DNA of 64,000 bases from Terrabacter sp. MAHUQ-38 (lineage in GTDB: Bacteria > Actinomycetota > Actinomycetes > Actinomycetales > Dermatophilaceae): contig NZ_JACVCU010000003.1 in the NCBI RefSeq assembly GCF_014518425.1, positions 558,001 to 622,000 of the forward strand, given 5' to 3'. This document shows positions 1 to 8,465 of this stretch, in pieces (within the stretch, counting starts at the first letter, position 1; each line of letters begins with the position of its first letter). The notes below the pieces were generated by a model. The model had not been told where the DNA came from, ran no database searches, and was given only the letters and a program-made list of their open reading frames with translations. Position numbers and translations under genes: made by a program.

Positions 1-1370
1 AGGCAACCCATCGCCTCGATCGCCCGCGGCACGTCGGCGACCTCGACGGCGCGGATCCCGGCGGGCACCGCGGAGTCGGAGAGGCTGCCCGCGGGCACGA
101 GCGCGTGGCGGAAGCCGAGCCGTGCGGCCTCGGCGAGGCGACGGTCGAGGCCCGTGACGCGGCGCACCTCGCCGGCGAGGCCGACCTCACCGAACGCGAC
201 GACGTCGGTGGCGAGCGGCTGGTCGACGACGGAGGACGCGAGGGCGCAGACGATGGCCAGGTCGGCGGCCGGCTCGGTGATGCGGACGCCGCCCACGGTG
301 GCCGCGAAGATGTCGCGGGAGCCGACGGGCGCGCCGGCGCGCTTGTCGAGAACGGCGATGATCATGGCGAGGCGCGACGAGTCGAGACCGCTCGAGGTGC
401 GCCTGGGCGAGGGCAGCGTCGACGGCGCGACGAGCGCCTGGACCTCTGCGACGAGCGGACGGCGCCCCTCGAGGGTCACGGTGACGCACGTGCCCGGGAC
501 GGCGTGGTCGCGGCTCGAGAGGAACAGACCGCTCGGGTCGGGCAGACCGGTGATGCCGACGTCGGACAGGTCGAAGCAGCCGACCTCGTCGGTGGGGCCG
601 AACCGGTTCTTCACGGCGCGCACGAGGCGCAGCCGCGAGTGGCGGTCGCCCTCGAACTGGATGACGACGTCGACGAGGTGCTCGAGCACGCGAGGACCGG
701 CGATCGAGCCGTCCTTGGTGACGTGACCGACGAGGAGCACCGCGACGCCACGGGCCTTGGCGGCCTGGATGAGGCTGGCGGCGACCTCGCGCACCTGCGA
801 TACGTTGCCGGCCTGGCCCTCGACCTCGGCGCTGGCGATGGTCTGGACGGAGTCGACGACGAGCAGGGCCGGCGAGCGTGCGTCGACGTGGCCGAGGACC
901 GTCGCGAGGTCGGTCTCGGCCGCGAGGTAGAGCGAGTCGGCCATGGCCTCGATGCGCTCGGCGCGGGTGCGCACCTGCGCGGCAGACTCCTCGCCGCTGA
1001 TGTAGAGGACCTCGGCGCCGGACCGCGCCGTGCGCGCGGCCACGTCGAGCAGGAGCGTGGACTTGCCGACCCCGGGCTCGCCGGCCACGAGCACGACCCC
1101 TCCGGGCACGAGGCCACCGCCGAGCACGCGGTCGAACTCCGCGACGCCGGTCGGCCGTGCCGCAGCGCGGGTCACGTCCACGTCCGCGATGCGCTGCGCC
1201 GGGGTGGCCACCGAGGCGGCGGCCGTGCGGGCGGGCGTTGCCGCTCCCGTCTCGGCCACCGTGCCCCACGCCTGGCACTCGCCGCAGCGGCCGACCCACT
1301 TGACGGTGGTCCAGCCGCACTCGCCGCACCGAAAGGCGGGGGTGCGGCGCGTCGTCGTCCTCGAAGCCAT
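1..1370 (-). CDS. radA: DNA repair protein RadA (Sms), 3' end outside window
   Basis: RadA is a RecA-like ATPase that helps process branched recombination intermediates. The N-terminus has a four-cysteine zinc finger (CGECGW then CGECQ, about residues 15-33). Next come Walker A GEPGVGKST near residue 95, the RadA hallmark KNRFG near residue 250, and a Lon-like C-terminal domain. About 456 codons are present, so only the last few residues should lie beyond the left edge. The start is the ATG at 1370, which places the zinc finger at the expected position. It diverges from a small membrane gene at 1443. The motif set leaves little doubt about the family. Confidence 0.95.
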   Translation of the reverse strand, partial: MASRTTTRRTPAFRCGECGWTTVKWVGRCGECQAWGTVAETGAATPARTAAASVATPAQRIADVDVTRAAARPTGVAEFDRVLGGGLVPGGVVLVAGEPGVGKSTLLLDVAARTARSGAEVLYISGEESAAQVRTRAERIEAMADSLYLAAETDLATVLGHVDARSPALLVVDSVQTIASAEVEGQAGNVSQVREVAASLIQAAKARGVAVLLVGHVTKDGSIAGPRVLEHLVDVVIQFEGDRHSRLRLVRAVKNRFGPTDEVGCFDLSDVGITGLPDPSGLFLSSRDHAVPGTCVTVTLEGRRPLVAEVQALVAPSTLPSPRRTSSGLDSSRLAMIIAVLDKRAGAPVGSRDIFAATVGGVRITEPAADLAIVCALASSVVDQPLATDVVAFGEVGLAGEVRRVTGLDRRLAEAARLGFRHALVPAGSLSDSAVPAGIRAVEVADVPRAIEAMGC

Positions 1371-1442
1371 GGGCACGACCGTAGGGCCCGGGTGCGACAG
1401 CGCCGCGCAGGCCGTCCGTGAAGGCGTGAGAAAATGTGGCCC

Positions 1443-1658
1443 ATGGAATCGGTCCTGCCCTACGTGCTCGCACTCGTCCCGACGATCGGGGTGGGCACGC
1501 TCTTCTACTTCGTCATCAAGAGCATCTTCGAGGGTGACCGCCGTGAGCGCCTGGCACAGGCCCGGTGGGAGGCGGAGCACGACGAGCGCGAGCGCCACGG
1601 GAGGACAGGCTCCCCCACGGCCGGGACGACCCCGCAAAGCCCGTCGGCCGACGCCTGA
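1443..1658 (+). CDS. Small single-span membrane protein, unknown function
   Basis: A 71-residue protein. It opens with one hydrophobic segment (about residues 5-27, ending FYFVIKSIF). A charged Arg/Glu-rich stretch follows (about 30-55), then a Ser/Thr/Pro tail. The pattern suggests an N-out anchor with a short cytosolic helix. I do not recognise a named family. An in-frame ATG at 1434 is an alternative start; the AAAAT run just before 1443 could be a -10 for a leaderless transcript. It sits between divergent radA and lsr2, which gives no functional clue. Coding potential is supported by the clean topology and actinobacterial codon use. Confidence 0.6.
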   Translation: MESVLPYVLALVPTIGVGTLFYFVIKSIFEGDRRERLAQARWEAEHDERERHGRTGSPTAGTTPQSPSADA

Positions 1659-1689
1659 ACAAATTGCGGAAACGGCCTCGCCGACCGCT

Positions 1690-1867
1690 CGCCCGGACAA
1701 TTCCATGCCACTCTCACGAGTGTGACGAAGGTCAATTGTCGTCACGAATCCGCGTCATTCCATTGATGGAAATGCATTCCCGAGCGGCTGCATGTAAATT
1801 GATCTCGCCCGCGAGCTCCGTATTCGCGGATAACCCCTCCAAAACCGACAACTGCAGATGGAGAAAC
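1690..1867 (+). promoter_or_regulatory. AT-enriched upstream region of lsr2 with palindromes
   Basis: This stretch is clearly richer in A/T than its surroundings. It contains a 14-bp inverted repeat, TTCCAT-TG-ATGGAA, at 1758-1771, with a second palindrome, AATGCATT, at 1771-1778. Lsr2 binds AT-rich DNA, so autoregulation from here is a reasonable inference. No clear -35/-10 pair was assigned. Confidence 0.5.
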
Positions 1868-2197
1868 ATGGCTCAGCGTGTCGAAGTGGTGCTGATCGAC
1901 GACGTCGACGGTGGAAAGGCTGCCGAGACGGTGACCTTCGCCCTCGACGGCGTCTCGTACGAGATCGACCTGTCCGACAAGAACGCCCGCAAGCTGCGCG
2001 ACGACCTCGCGACGTGGACCGGGCACGCACGTCGTGCAGGTTCGGCCAGGACCGGCTCGCGTCGCCGGGCCGCCTCCGCCCCCAAGCGTGCCGACCTCGG
2101 TGCCGTCCGTGAGTGGGCGCGCGCCAACGGCCACAACGTCTCCGACCGGGGCCGCATCTCGGCCGACGTCCAGGCTGCCTACGACAAGGCGCACTGA
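1868..2197 (+). CDS. lsr2: Lsr2, H-NS-like nucleoid-associated xenogeneic silencer
   Basis: Lsr2 coats AT-rich, often foreign DNA and represses it. The product has 109 residues, the usual length. The N-terminal half (MAQRVEVVLIDDVDGG to about residue 60) is the beta-rich dimerisation domain. A basic linker follows. The C-terminal DNA-binding domain carries the core REWARANGHNVSDRGRI, including the RGR minor-groove motif near residues 97-99. The ATG at 1868 follows GGAG at suitable spacing. A strong symmetric terminator lies 13 bp downstream. Its AT-rich upstream region is a plausible binding site for its own product. Confidence 0.96.
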   Translation: MAQRVEVVLIDDVDGGKAAETVTFALDGVSYEIDLSDKNARKLRDDLATWTGHARRAGSARTGSRRRAASAPKRADLGAVREWARANGHNVSDRGRISADVQAAYDKAH

Positions 2198-2210
2198 CCA
2201 CACGGTCACC

Positions 2211-2250
2211 GACCGAGGGCCCGGCACCGCGTGGTGCCGGGCCCTCGGTC
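2211..2250. terminator. Perfect 18-bp inverted repeat between convergent genes
   Basis: Arms at 2211-2228 and 2233-2250 are exactly complementary around a 4-nt loop (GCGT). The hairpin lies between the convergent ends of lsr2 and the LigD polymerase gene and can serve both strands. Confidence 0.85.
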
Positions 2251-2285
2251 GTCGCGAGGTGCCCGCCGTCGCGGAGGTCGGAGCC

Positions 2286-3173
2286 TCAGCCGGTGATCTG
2301 GGCCGCGAGGTCGCCGCCTCGGGCGACCCGGTCGAGCACCTCGTCGGCCGTCAACTGGACGAGCTCTCCGCCCTCGGCACCCGACTCGATCTCGTCCCAC
2401 GACCGGGGTGCGGCGACCGTCGGGGCCTGCCGCCCCCGCAGCGAGTACGGGCAGACCGTCGTCTTCGCGGCGACGTTCTGGCTCCAGTCGAGGAAGATCT
2501 TGCCGGGCCGCAGCTCCTTGGCCATCTTCCAGACGATGAGGTCGGGGTGCTGCTTCGTGAGCTCCTGCGCGAGCTGCTGCACGGTGTCGCGGATCTCGTC
2601 GCTCGTGTGGGTCCCTGGCAGGACGGCATACAGCTGGAGGCCCTTGCTGCCGCTCGTCACGGGGACGGTGTCGAGTCCGATGCGCCCCAGGCGTTCCCGC
2701 ACGATGAGCGCGACGCGGGCGCACTCGGTGAGCCCCGTGCCCGGTCCGGGGTCGAGGTCGATGACGAGCCGGTCGGGACCCAGCGCCTCCGCATCGCGCC
2801 CCTCACCCGTGTAGCGCCACTGGTGGACGTGCAGCTCGAGGGAGTTGAGGTTGGCGAAGTAGGTGAGCCCGGCGAGGTCGTCGATGAGCGGGAAGACCGG
2901 GTCGCGGCCGGCGCGTCGGATCCAGGACGGGGTGCCCGCAGGGATGTTCTTCTCGAAGAACTGCATGTCACCGACCCCGTGCGGGAAGCGGATTCGCGTG
3001 ACGGCCCGGTCGCGCAGGTGCGGCAGGATCACGGGTGCGATGCGGGCGTAGTAGTCGATGACCTGCGCCTTCGTCGTGCCGGTGGCGGGGTACATGACCT
3101 TCTCGAGGCTCGACAGCTTCATCCGGCGGCCGTCGACCTCGACCGTGACCTTCGGCGCCTCGAAGGGCATCAC
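2286..3173 (-). CDS. ligD: LigD-type NHEJ polymerase (primase-polymerase) domain protein
   Basis: A stand-alone copy of the LigD polymerase domain, an archaeo-eukaryotic-primase fold enzyme that fills in ends during non-homologous end joining. It has 295 residues. The metal motif VIDLDPG carries the two catalytic aspartates, and the nucleotide-binding motif reads TSGSKGLQLYA. In family members I know, this motif normally has His where this protein has Gln (SGxKGLH), which is worth noting. The gene starts GTG (3173) or the next ATG (3170); the ligase stop gives a TGATG junction, so the two are translationally coupled. No phosphoesterase domain is present. The Ku partner is divergent just beyond the ligase. 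Confidence 0.92.
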   Translation of the reverse strand: MMPFEAPKVTVEVDGRRMKLSSLEKVMYPATGTTKAQVIDYYARIAPVILPHLRDRAVTRIRFPHGVGDMQFFEKNIPAGTPSWIRRAGRDPVFPLIDDLAGLTYFANLNSLELHVHQWRYTGEGRDAEALGPDRLVIDLDPGPGTGLTECARVALIVRERLGRIGLDTVPVTSGSKGLQLYAVLPGTHTSDEIRDTVQQLAQELTKQHPDLIVWKMAKELRPGKIFLDWSQNVAAKTTVCPYSLRGRQAPTVAAPRSWDEIESGAEGGELVQLTADEVLDRVARGGDLAAQITG

Positions 3174-4117
3174 TCACCGTCCCCGTGGTCGTCGACGTCA
3201 CCGGGTGTGAGGTCGCTGCGCAGGCCCTTGTATGCCGGCTGCCGCAGTCTGCCCTGTCCGCTGAGCCCCAGCGACTGGACATCGGCGACGAGCACCGGGT
3301 GCACCCACGTGGCGCCATTGGCATCTTCGGCCGGAACGTCTGCGGCGAAAGGGGATTCGGCCGAGATCAAGGCCTCGAGGTCACGCATGAGCGCCTGTCC
3401 GGTCTTGCCGGCGAGCCCCGACCCGACGCGTCCGAGGTAGCGCAGGCCGCCTGGTCCGGGCACGCCGACGAGCACGGAGCCCAGTCGCCGTGAGACCGTG
3501 CCGGTTGCCTCCGGGCGCCACCCGCCGATGACGACCGAGATGGTGCCGCGGTGCGGCGACTTGAGCCAGTGGGGCGAACGCAGGCCCGGGACGTAGGGCG
3601 AGTCGACGCGCTTGGACACGATCCCCTCGAGGCCCTGCTCCCTCGTGGCGGCGTGCAGCGAGGCGCCGTCCGTGAACGTCGGAGGGGTCTGCCAGCGGCG
3701 CCCTCCCAGCTCCAGCCGCTCCAGCGTCGAGCGCCGGTCGGTCCACGAGCGCGAGCAGAGGTCGACGCCGTAGAGGCGGAGCAGGTCGAAGGTCATGAGC
3801 GTCACGGGTGCCTGCTCGGCGAGCAGGCCCGCCCGTCTGGGGTCGGTGACGTGGAACCGCTCCGCCATCGCGGCGAAGGACGGCACGCCGTCTCGGAGCG
3901 ACACGATCTCGCCGTCCACGAGCATGTCGGCGTACTCGTCGGCCAGCCCGCGCAGCTCGGGAAAGGCGACGGTGACGTCGCGCTCGGTGCGCGAGAAGAG
4001 CCGCATCGCGCCGTCGCAGACGTCGGCCAGGACGCGCATCCCGTCCCATTTCACCTCGTGCTGCCAGCGGTCGCCGACAGGAATGGTCGACGTTGGCGTC
4101 GCGAGCATGGGGCGCAT
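3170..4117 (-). CDS. ATP-dependent DNA ligase (LigD ligase domain / LigC type)
   Basis: It seals nicks with ATP and is the final step of NHEJ here. The adenylation motif HEVKWDGMRVL near residue 22 supplies the catalytic lysine (KxDG). Further adenylation-domain motifs include VDGEIVSL and EGIVSKR, and an OB-fold C-terminal half begins around GTISVVIGG. Length is 315 residues, the usual size of a stand-alone ligase domain. The ATG at 4117 (MRPMLA) is chosen because it begins just before the conserved fold; the reading frame continues open upstream without homology. Only 18 bp separate this start from the divergent ku start, so one or both messages may lack a leader. Confidence 0.93.
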   Translation of the reverse strand: MRPMLATPTSTIPVGDRWQHEVKWDGMRVLADVCDGAMRLFSRTERDVTVAFPELRGLADEYADMLVDGEIVSLRDGVPSFAAMAERFHVTDPRRAGLLAEQAPVTLMTFDLLRLYGVDLCSRSWTDRRSTLERLELGGRRWQTPPTFTDGASLHAATREQGLEGIVSKRVDSPYVPGLRSPHWLKSPHRGTISVVIGGWRPEATGTVSRRLGSVLVGVPGPGGLRYLGRVGSGLAGKTGQALMRDLEALISAESPFAADVPAEDANGATWVHPVLVADVQSLGLSGQGRLRQPAYKGLRSDLTPGDVDDHGDGE

Positions 4118-4135
4118 GGGTGCATTCTTGTTCTC

Positions 4136-5089
4136 ATGCGAGCCATCTGGAAAGGCGCCGTGTCGTTCGGCCTCGTCAATGTGCCGGTCCGACTGTTTTC
4201 GGCCACGGAGAACCACGACGTTCAGTTCCGGCAGGTCCACGAGAAGGACGGTGGCCGTATCAAGTACCAGCGCGTCTGCTCGATCGACGGCGAGGAGGTG
4301 CCCTACTCCGACATCGCCAAGGGCTACGAGGCCGCCGACGGGCAGATGGTCGTGCTGACCGACGAGGACCTGAAGAGCCTGCCCTCGCGGTCGTCGAAGG
4401 AGATCTCGATCGAGAAGTTCGTGCCGTCCGAGCAGATCGACCCCCTGCTCTTCGACAAGAGCTACTACCTCGAGCCCGACAAGACCGGCCTGAAGCCCTA
4501 CGTGCTCCTGCGCGACGCCCTCGAGAAGGCCGACCGGATGGCTCTCGTCACGGTGTCGGTGCGCACGCGCATGACCCTCGCGGTGTTGCGGGTGCGGGAG
4601 GGCGTCATCGTGCTCCAGACGCTGCTCTGGGCTGACGAGGTGCGCAGGCCCGAGTTCGAGTCGCTGTCCGAGGACACCCACGCCACGTCGAAGGAGCTGG
4701 CGATGGCGGCCTCGCTCGTCGACTCGCTGTCCGGTGACTACGAGCCCGAAGAGTTCGAGGACGACTACTCCGAGGCGGTCACGCAGCTCGTCGCGACGAA
4801 GATCGAGGGCGGCGACATCACGGAGACGCCCGAGGCCAAGGGCGAGGAGACCGAGGTCGTCGACCTGCTCGCGGCCCTGCAGCGCAGCGTCGACAAGGCC
4901 AAGGCCGCCAAGACGGGCGGCTCGTCCGACTCCGGCGAGTCCAGTGACTCGGGAGCCGCCGCGTCCTCGGCCGAGAAGTCGACATCGAAGACCGCGGCGA
5001 AGAAGACGACGACCAAGAAGGCCGCCGCGAAGAAGACGACCGCCAAGAAGTCGACGACGAAGAAGGCGTCCGCGAAGAAGGCAAGCTGA
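4136..5089 (+). CDS. ku: Ku, NHEJ DNA end-binding protein
   Basis: Bacterial Ku forms a homodimeric ring on broken DNA ends and recruits the ligase and polymerase encoded next door. The canonical start MRAIWKGAVSFGLVNVPV fixes the ATG at 4136. The Ku core runs to about residue 255. A C-terminal tail from about residue 265 is built of Ser/Asp then Lys/Ala/Thr repeats (AAKKTTTKKAAAKK type). Such lysine tails in actinobacterial Ku bind DNA and modulate threading. Length is 317 residues. The divergent layout with the ligase and polymerase genes forms a complete two-component NHEJ locus lacking only a phosphoesterase domain. Confidence 0.97.
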   Translation: MRAIWKGAVSFGLVNVPVRLFSATENHDVQFRQVHEKDGGRIKYQRVCSIDGEEVPYSDIAKGYEAADGQMVVLTDEDLKSLPSRSSKEISIEKFVPSEQIDPLLFDKSYYLEPDKTGLKPYVLLRDALEKADRMALVTVSVRTRMTLAVLRVREGVIVLQTLLWADEVRRPEFESLSEDTHATSKELAMAASLVDSLSGDYEPEEFEDDYSEAVTQLVATKIEGGDITETPEAKGEETEVVDLLAALQRSVDKAKAAKTGGSSDSGESSDSGAAASSAEKSTSKTAAKKTTTKKAAAKKTTAKKSTTKKASAKKAS

Positions 5090-5201
5090 CCGAGTCGGGC
5101 CCAAGCTTGGGGCAGGCGTCGCGCGCACACCGCGGGCGACCTGCGTCACCTCACACGGCATACGGCCTCGGGAGGGGCCCGCGTCGCGCGAGGATGAGCA
5201 G

Positions 5202-6428
5202 GTGCGGACGGCGACGATCGACGACCTCATCCAGCGACTCTCGATGCTGCCCGACAGCCCACGGGTCGTCGTCAGCGGCAACCATGCGGTCCCCTGGGAG
5301 GCGGTGCGGGCCCTCGACGCGGCCCAGCCCACCTACGTCCTGCACGCCCTCAACGCCCCCGCGGGCCTGCCCGAACGCTCCGGGGTGACCGTCGAGACGT
5401 GCTTCGTGGGGCCGGGCATGCGCCACCACTCCGGGCTGCGGTACGTGCCGTCGCGGCTCTCGCTCGTGCCGCTCCTCTACGCCGGGGCACTGCCGCCGGA
5501 TGCCGTCGTGCTCCACTGCGCGCCGCCCCGTGACGGCCTGCTCAGCCTGGGCCTCGAGGTGAACGTCCTGCCGGCGGCGCTCGAGGCGTGCCGGTCCCGT
5601 GGCGGGCTCGTCGTGGCGGTCGTCAACCCGCGGATGCCCTACACGTTCGGCGACGCGCAGGTGCCGCTCGAGCGCGTCGACCTCGTCGTGGAGGTCGAGC
5701 AGGCCCTCGCGTCGCCGCGGGTGGCCTCGACCGACGCCGACAGCCGCGCCATCGGAGAGCGCGTGGCCGCGATGATCGGCGACGGCGCGACGCTCCAGCT
5801 CGGCATCGGGGCCGTGCCGGACGCGACCCTCGCGGCCCTCACGGCGCGCCGCGGGCTCCGGCTGTGGACCGAGATGTTCTCCGACGGCGTGCTGGCTCTG
5901 GACACGGCGGGCGCGCTCGACCCGGACCACCCACTCGTCACGTCCTTCTGCTTCGGCTCCCCCGCCCTGCACGCATGGCTCGACGGCAACCCGCGGGTGC
6001 GGATGATGCGGACCGAGCGGACCAACGACCCGGCCCTCATCGCACAGCAGCGGTTGATGACGTCGGTCAACACGGCCCTGGAGGTCGACCTCTTCGGGCA
6101 GGCAAACGCCTCACGCATCAATGCCCGCATCCATTCCGGCTTCGGCGGCCAGACCGACTTCATCGTCGGCGCGCTGCACTCGCCGGGCGGGCAGTCGTTC
6201 ATCGCCCTGCGCTCGTGGCACCCCCGGGCCGACGTGTCGACGATCGTGCCACTCCTCGACGAGCCGGCGACGAGCTTCCAGCAGAGCGCGGTCGTCACCG
6301 AGCACGGCATCGCGCCGCTGTGGGGTCGCACCGAGAAGGAACAGTGCCGCGACCTCATCGAGGAGTGCGCGCACCCCAGCGCGCGTGACGACCTCTGGGA
6401 GGAGGCAGCGGCCCTCGGCCTCGCCTGA
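5202..6428 (+). CDS. Acetyl-CoA hydrolase/transferase family CoA-transferase
   Basis: A class I CoA-transferase of 408 residues, in the group that includes 4-hydroxybutyrate and acetate CoA-transferases. The signature WTEMFSDG near residue 225 contains the predicted catalytic glutamate that forms the acyl-CoA anhydride. LQLGIGAVPDA precedes it, and the C-terminal CoA-binding half includes IHSGFGGQTDFI. The start is GTG at 5202, preceded by GAGGA seven bases upstream. It stands alone between ku and a strong terminator. Substrate cannot be assigned from sequence; acetate or a short hydroxy-acid is the family expectation. Confidence 0.88.
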   Translation: MRTATIDDLIQRLSMLPDSPRVVVSGNHAVPWEAVRALDAAQPTYVLHALNAPAGLPERSGVTVETCFVGPGMRHHSGLRYVPSRLSLVPLLYAGALPPDAVVLHCAPPRDGLLSLGLEVNVLPAALEACRSRGGLVVAVVNPRMPYTFGDAQVPLERVDLVVEVEQALASPRVASTDADSRAIGERVAAMIGDGATLQLGIGAVPDATLAALTARRGLRLWTEMFSDGVLALDTAGALDPDHPLVTSFCFGSPALHAWLDGNPRVRMMRTERTNDPALIAQQRLMTSVNTALEVDLFGQANASRINARIHSGFGGQTDFIVGALHSPGGQSFIALRSWHPRADVSTIVPLLDEPATSFQQSAVVTEHGIAPLWGRTEKEQCRDLIEECAHPSARDDLWEEAAALGLA

Positions 6429-6508
6429 CCGGGCACGTATGCCGTCCGGCTCCCGCCGCGGCCGGCCCGCCGTCAGTGCGACGCCCGTTCGCCCGCAACA
6501 CACCGGGC

Positions 6509-6551
6509 AACCCCCGACGCACCGGCTTCCGATCGCGGTGCGTCGGGGGTT
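6509..6551. terminator. Strong intrinsic terminator after the CoA-transferase gene
   Basis: Perfect 16-bp arms (6509-6524 and 6536-6551) with an 11-nt loop. The + strand arm ends in GGGGGTT followed by TCTT. It sits between convergent genes and may stop transcription from both sides. Confidence 0.85.
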
Positions 6552-6582
6552 CTTCGGTGTGTCGCGGGTCTCCTGGGGCGGG

Positions 6583-7380
6583 TCAGATGCGGCTGGCGCC
6601 CCGGGTCGGCACGAGGGCCAGCCGGGCGAAGGCGAGCGCCTCGACGAGGTCGAGCTCGCGCTGGTCCCGACCGGACTTGCGGGTCGAGACCTCGACGACG
6701 ACGTCGCCGCTCCATCCGCTGTCGGCCAGGTGCTCGAGGACCTCGGCGCACGGCTGGGTGCCGCGCCCCGGCACGAGGTGCTCGTCGAGGAACGAGCCGA
6801 GGCCGTCGGCGAGATGCAGGTGCGCGAGCCGTGGCCCCAGCGCCTGCGCCATGGCGAGCGCGTCGGAGCCTGCGGTCGCCGTGTGCGACAGGTCGAGCGT
6901 CACGTTGTCGTAGGGCTGGTCGACCGGGTCCCAGTGGGGCGAGTACGCCATGACGTCTCGGCGAGCCGTCCGCCACGGGTACATGTTCTCGACGGCGAGC
7001 CGGAGCCCCGACTCGTGCTCACGGTGCGCCACGCCGTCGGCGAACTCGGCGGCATACTCCCGCTGCCAGCGGAACGGCGGGTGCAGCACGACGGTGCCCG
7101 CACCCACTTCGAGGGCGAGGTCGAGGGAGCGGTCGATCTTGCCCCACGGGTCGGTGCCCAGGACTCGCTGGGTGAGCAGCAGCGTGGGGGCGTGGACCGA
7201 GGCGATCGGCAGCTCGTGCAGCTCGGACAGCGCCCGCAACGCACCGGGCTCCTGCGTGACCGGGTCGGTCCACACCATGACCTCGATCGCGTCGTAGCCG
7301 AGCCGCGCAGCGGTGGCGAAGGCGGTCGCTGCGTTGCCCGGGTAGAGCGAGGAGGTCGAGAGGCCGACCCGGATCGTCAT
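6583..7380 (-). CDS. Sugar phosphate isomerase/epimerase-like TIM-barrel protein
   Basis: A 265-residue protein of the xylose-isomerase-like (AP endonuclease 2) TIM-barrel superfamily. Typical strands include IRVGLSTSSLYP at the N-terminus, YDAIEVMVW, ASVHAPTLLL, VVLHPPF, LAVENMYP, VTLDLSHTA and RLAHLHLADG, ending with a V-x-V-E-V-S strand. Glu, Asp and His residues in these strands match the metal-binding positions of the superfamily. The ATG at 7380 begins immediately before the first strand. It lies 72 bp downstream of ppx and may be cotranscribed with it. The substrate is unknown. Confidence 0.85.
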   Translation of the reverse strand: MTIRVGLSTSSLYPGNAATAFATAARLGYDAIEVMVWTDPVTQEPGALRALSELHELPIASVHAPTLLLTQRVLGTDPWGKIDRSLDLALEVGAGTVVLHPPFRWQREYAAEFADGVAHREHESGLRLAVENMYPWRTARRDVMAYSPHWDPVDQPYDNVTLDLSHTATAGSDALAMAQALGPRLAHLHLADGLGSFLDEHLVPGRGTQPCAEVLEHLADSGWSGDVVVEVSTRKSGRDQRELDLVEALAFARLALVPTRGASRI

Positions 7381-7452
7381 GCGGCCATTCTGCGGCACGG
7401 CCCACCGACGGGCTCAGTGGCGCCCGGGGAGTGGCCCTGCCCCTGGGCTCGG

Positions 7453-8382
7453 TCAGGTCATCAGGTGGTCGAGACGCCGCAGGATGAGGCCCTCGCGCAG
7501 CGCCCACGGGCAGATCTCGATCTGCTCGACCTGGAGCAGGTCGAGGGCCGCCTCCGCGACGAGCGCGCCGGCATACAGCTGGTGGGCGCGGCCGACGGAC
7601 ACGCCGGGTAGCCCTGCTCGCGCGGCGGAGTCGAGGCGGGCGAGTCGCGCCACGATGCCGCGAAGGTCGCCACGCGTGAGCGAACGGCGCACGAACGGCC
7701 CGTCGTCGCGCGGAGCCGCCCCGGCGATCCGCGCGAGGGAGCGCATCGTCTTCGACGTGCCGACCGCACGGTCGGGCACGCCTGACCTCAGCAGCGGGCG
7801 CACCTGCTCGGCGAGCGTCGCGCGCACATAGGAGCGCACCTCGCGTGCCGCGGCCTCGGTGGGCGGGTCCTCGGGCAGGCGCTCGCGGGTCAGGCGCCCG
7901 GCACCGAGCGGCAGGCTGAGCGCGACGTCCGGCTCCTCGTCGAGGCCCGCGGCGAGCTCGAGCGACCCACCGCCGATGTCGACGACGAGCAGCCGGCCGC
8001 TCGACCACCCGAACCAGCGGCGCACCGCGAGGAAGGTCATGCGGGCCTCGTCACGACCACTCAGCGCCTCGAGCTCGATGCCCGTCTCGTCGCGGACCCG
8101 GCCGATGACCTCCTCGCCGTTGGGCGACTCGCGCAAGGCGGAGGTCGCGAAGGCGAAGAGGTCGCTGACGCCCTGGTCCTCGGCCACCACGAGGCATTCA
8201 CGCAGGAACGCGATGAGCCGGTCAGCCGTCTCGTGGCCCACCCGGCCGTCGGTGCCGAGGCTCTCGGAGAGACGCAGCTCGGTCTTGTGCGAGAAGGCCG
8301 GCAGTGGCTGCGCGCCGGGGTGCGCGTCGACGACGAGGAGGTGGACCGTGTTCGACCCGATGTCGATGACGCCCAGACGCAT
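7453..8382 (-). CDS. Ppx/GppA family exopolyphosphatase / pppGpp phosphatase
   Basis: It hydrolyses inorganic polyphosphate and/or pppGpp. The actin-like ATPase fold is recognisable from the N-terminal phosphate loop [13 protein letters not shown], the central FATSALRES, and the second phosphate loop [11 protein letters not shown] near residue 135. At 309 residues it is the short actinobacterial form, lacking the extra C-terminal domains of E. coli Ppx. The start is ATG at 8382. The sequence cannot decide between the two activities. Confidence 0.92.
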   Translation of the reverse strand: MRLGVIDIGSNTVHLLVVDAHPGAQPLPAFSHKTELRLSESLGTDGRVGHETADRLIAFLRECLVVAEDQGVSDLFAFATSALRESPNGEEVIGRVRDETGIELEALSGRDEARMTFLAVRRWFGWSSGRLLVVDIGGGSLELAAGLDEEPDVALSLPLGAGRLTRERLPEDPPTEAAAREVRSYVRATLAEQVRPLLRSGVPDRAVGTSKTMRSLARIAGAAPRDDGPFVRRSLTRGDLRGIVARLARLDSAARAGLPGVSVGRAHQLYAGALVAEAALDLLQVEQIEICPWALREGLILRRLDHLMT

Positions 8383-8438
8383 GCGCCCAACCCTAGTGGC
8401 GGTCGTCGGGACGCCCGGGCGGTGTTTCGCCGCGCCCG

Positions 8439-8454
8439 CCGAACGCCGCGTTCG
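8439..8454. repeat. 16-bp intergenic palindromic sequence, also found at 32636
   Basis: CCGAACGCCGCGTTCG occurs here and again, identically, at 32636-32651. Inside it CGAACGC-C-GCGTTCG is a perfect palindrome. This copy lies in the 83-bp gap between the ABC permease stop and the ppx start; the other lies after the ribosomal-protection gene. Both positions suit a terminator. Confidence 0.55.
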
Positions 8455-8465
8455 TGTGCCGGTCG

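Noticed and set aside
4975-5085. Lys/Ala/Thr repeat at the end of ku as a mobile or recombinational repeat
   Set aside because: Lysine-rich low-complexity tails are a normal feature of actinobacterial Ku proteins.
4118-5332. Long minus-strand frame extending the ligase gene through the ku region
   Set aside because: The frame is open only because of high GC; the translated part upstream of 4117 is low-complexity Arg/Gly/Leu with no family features, and ku is coded on the other strand.
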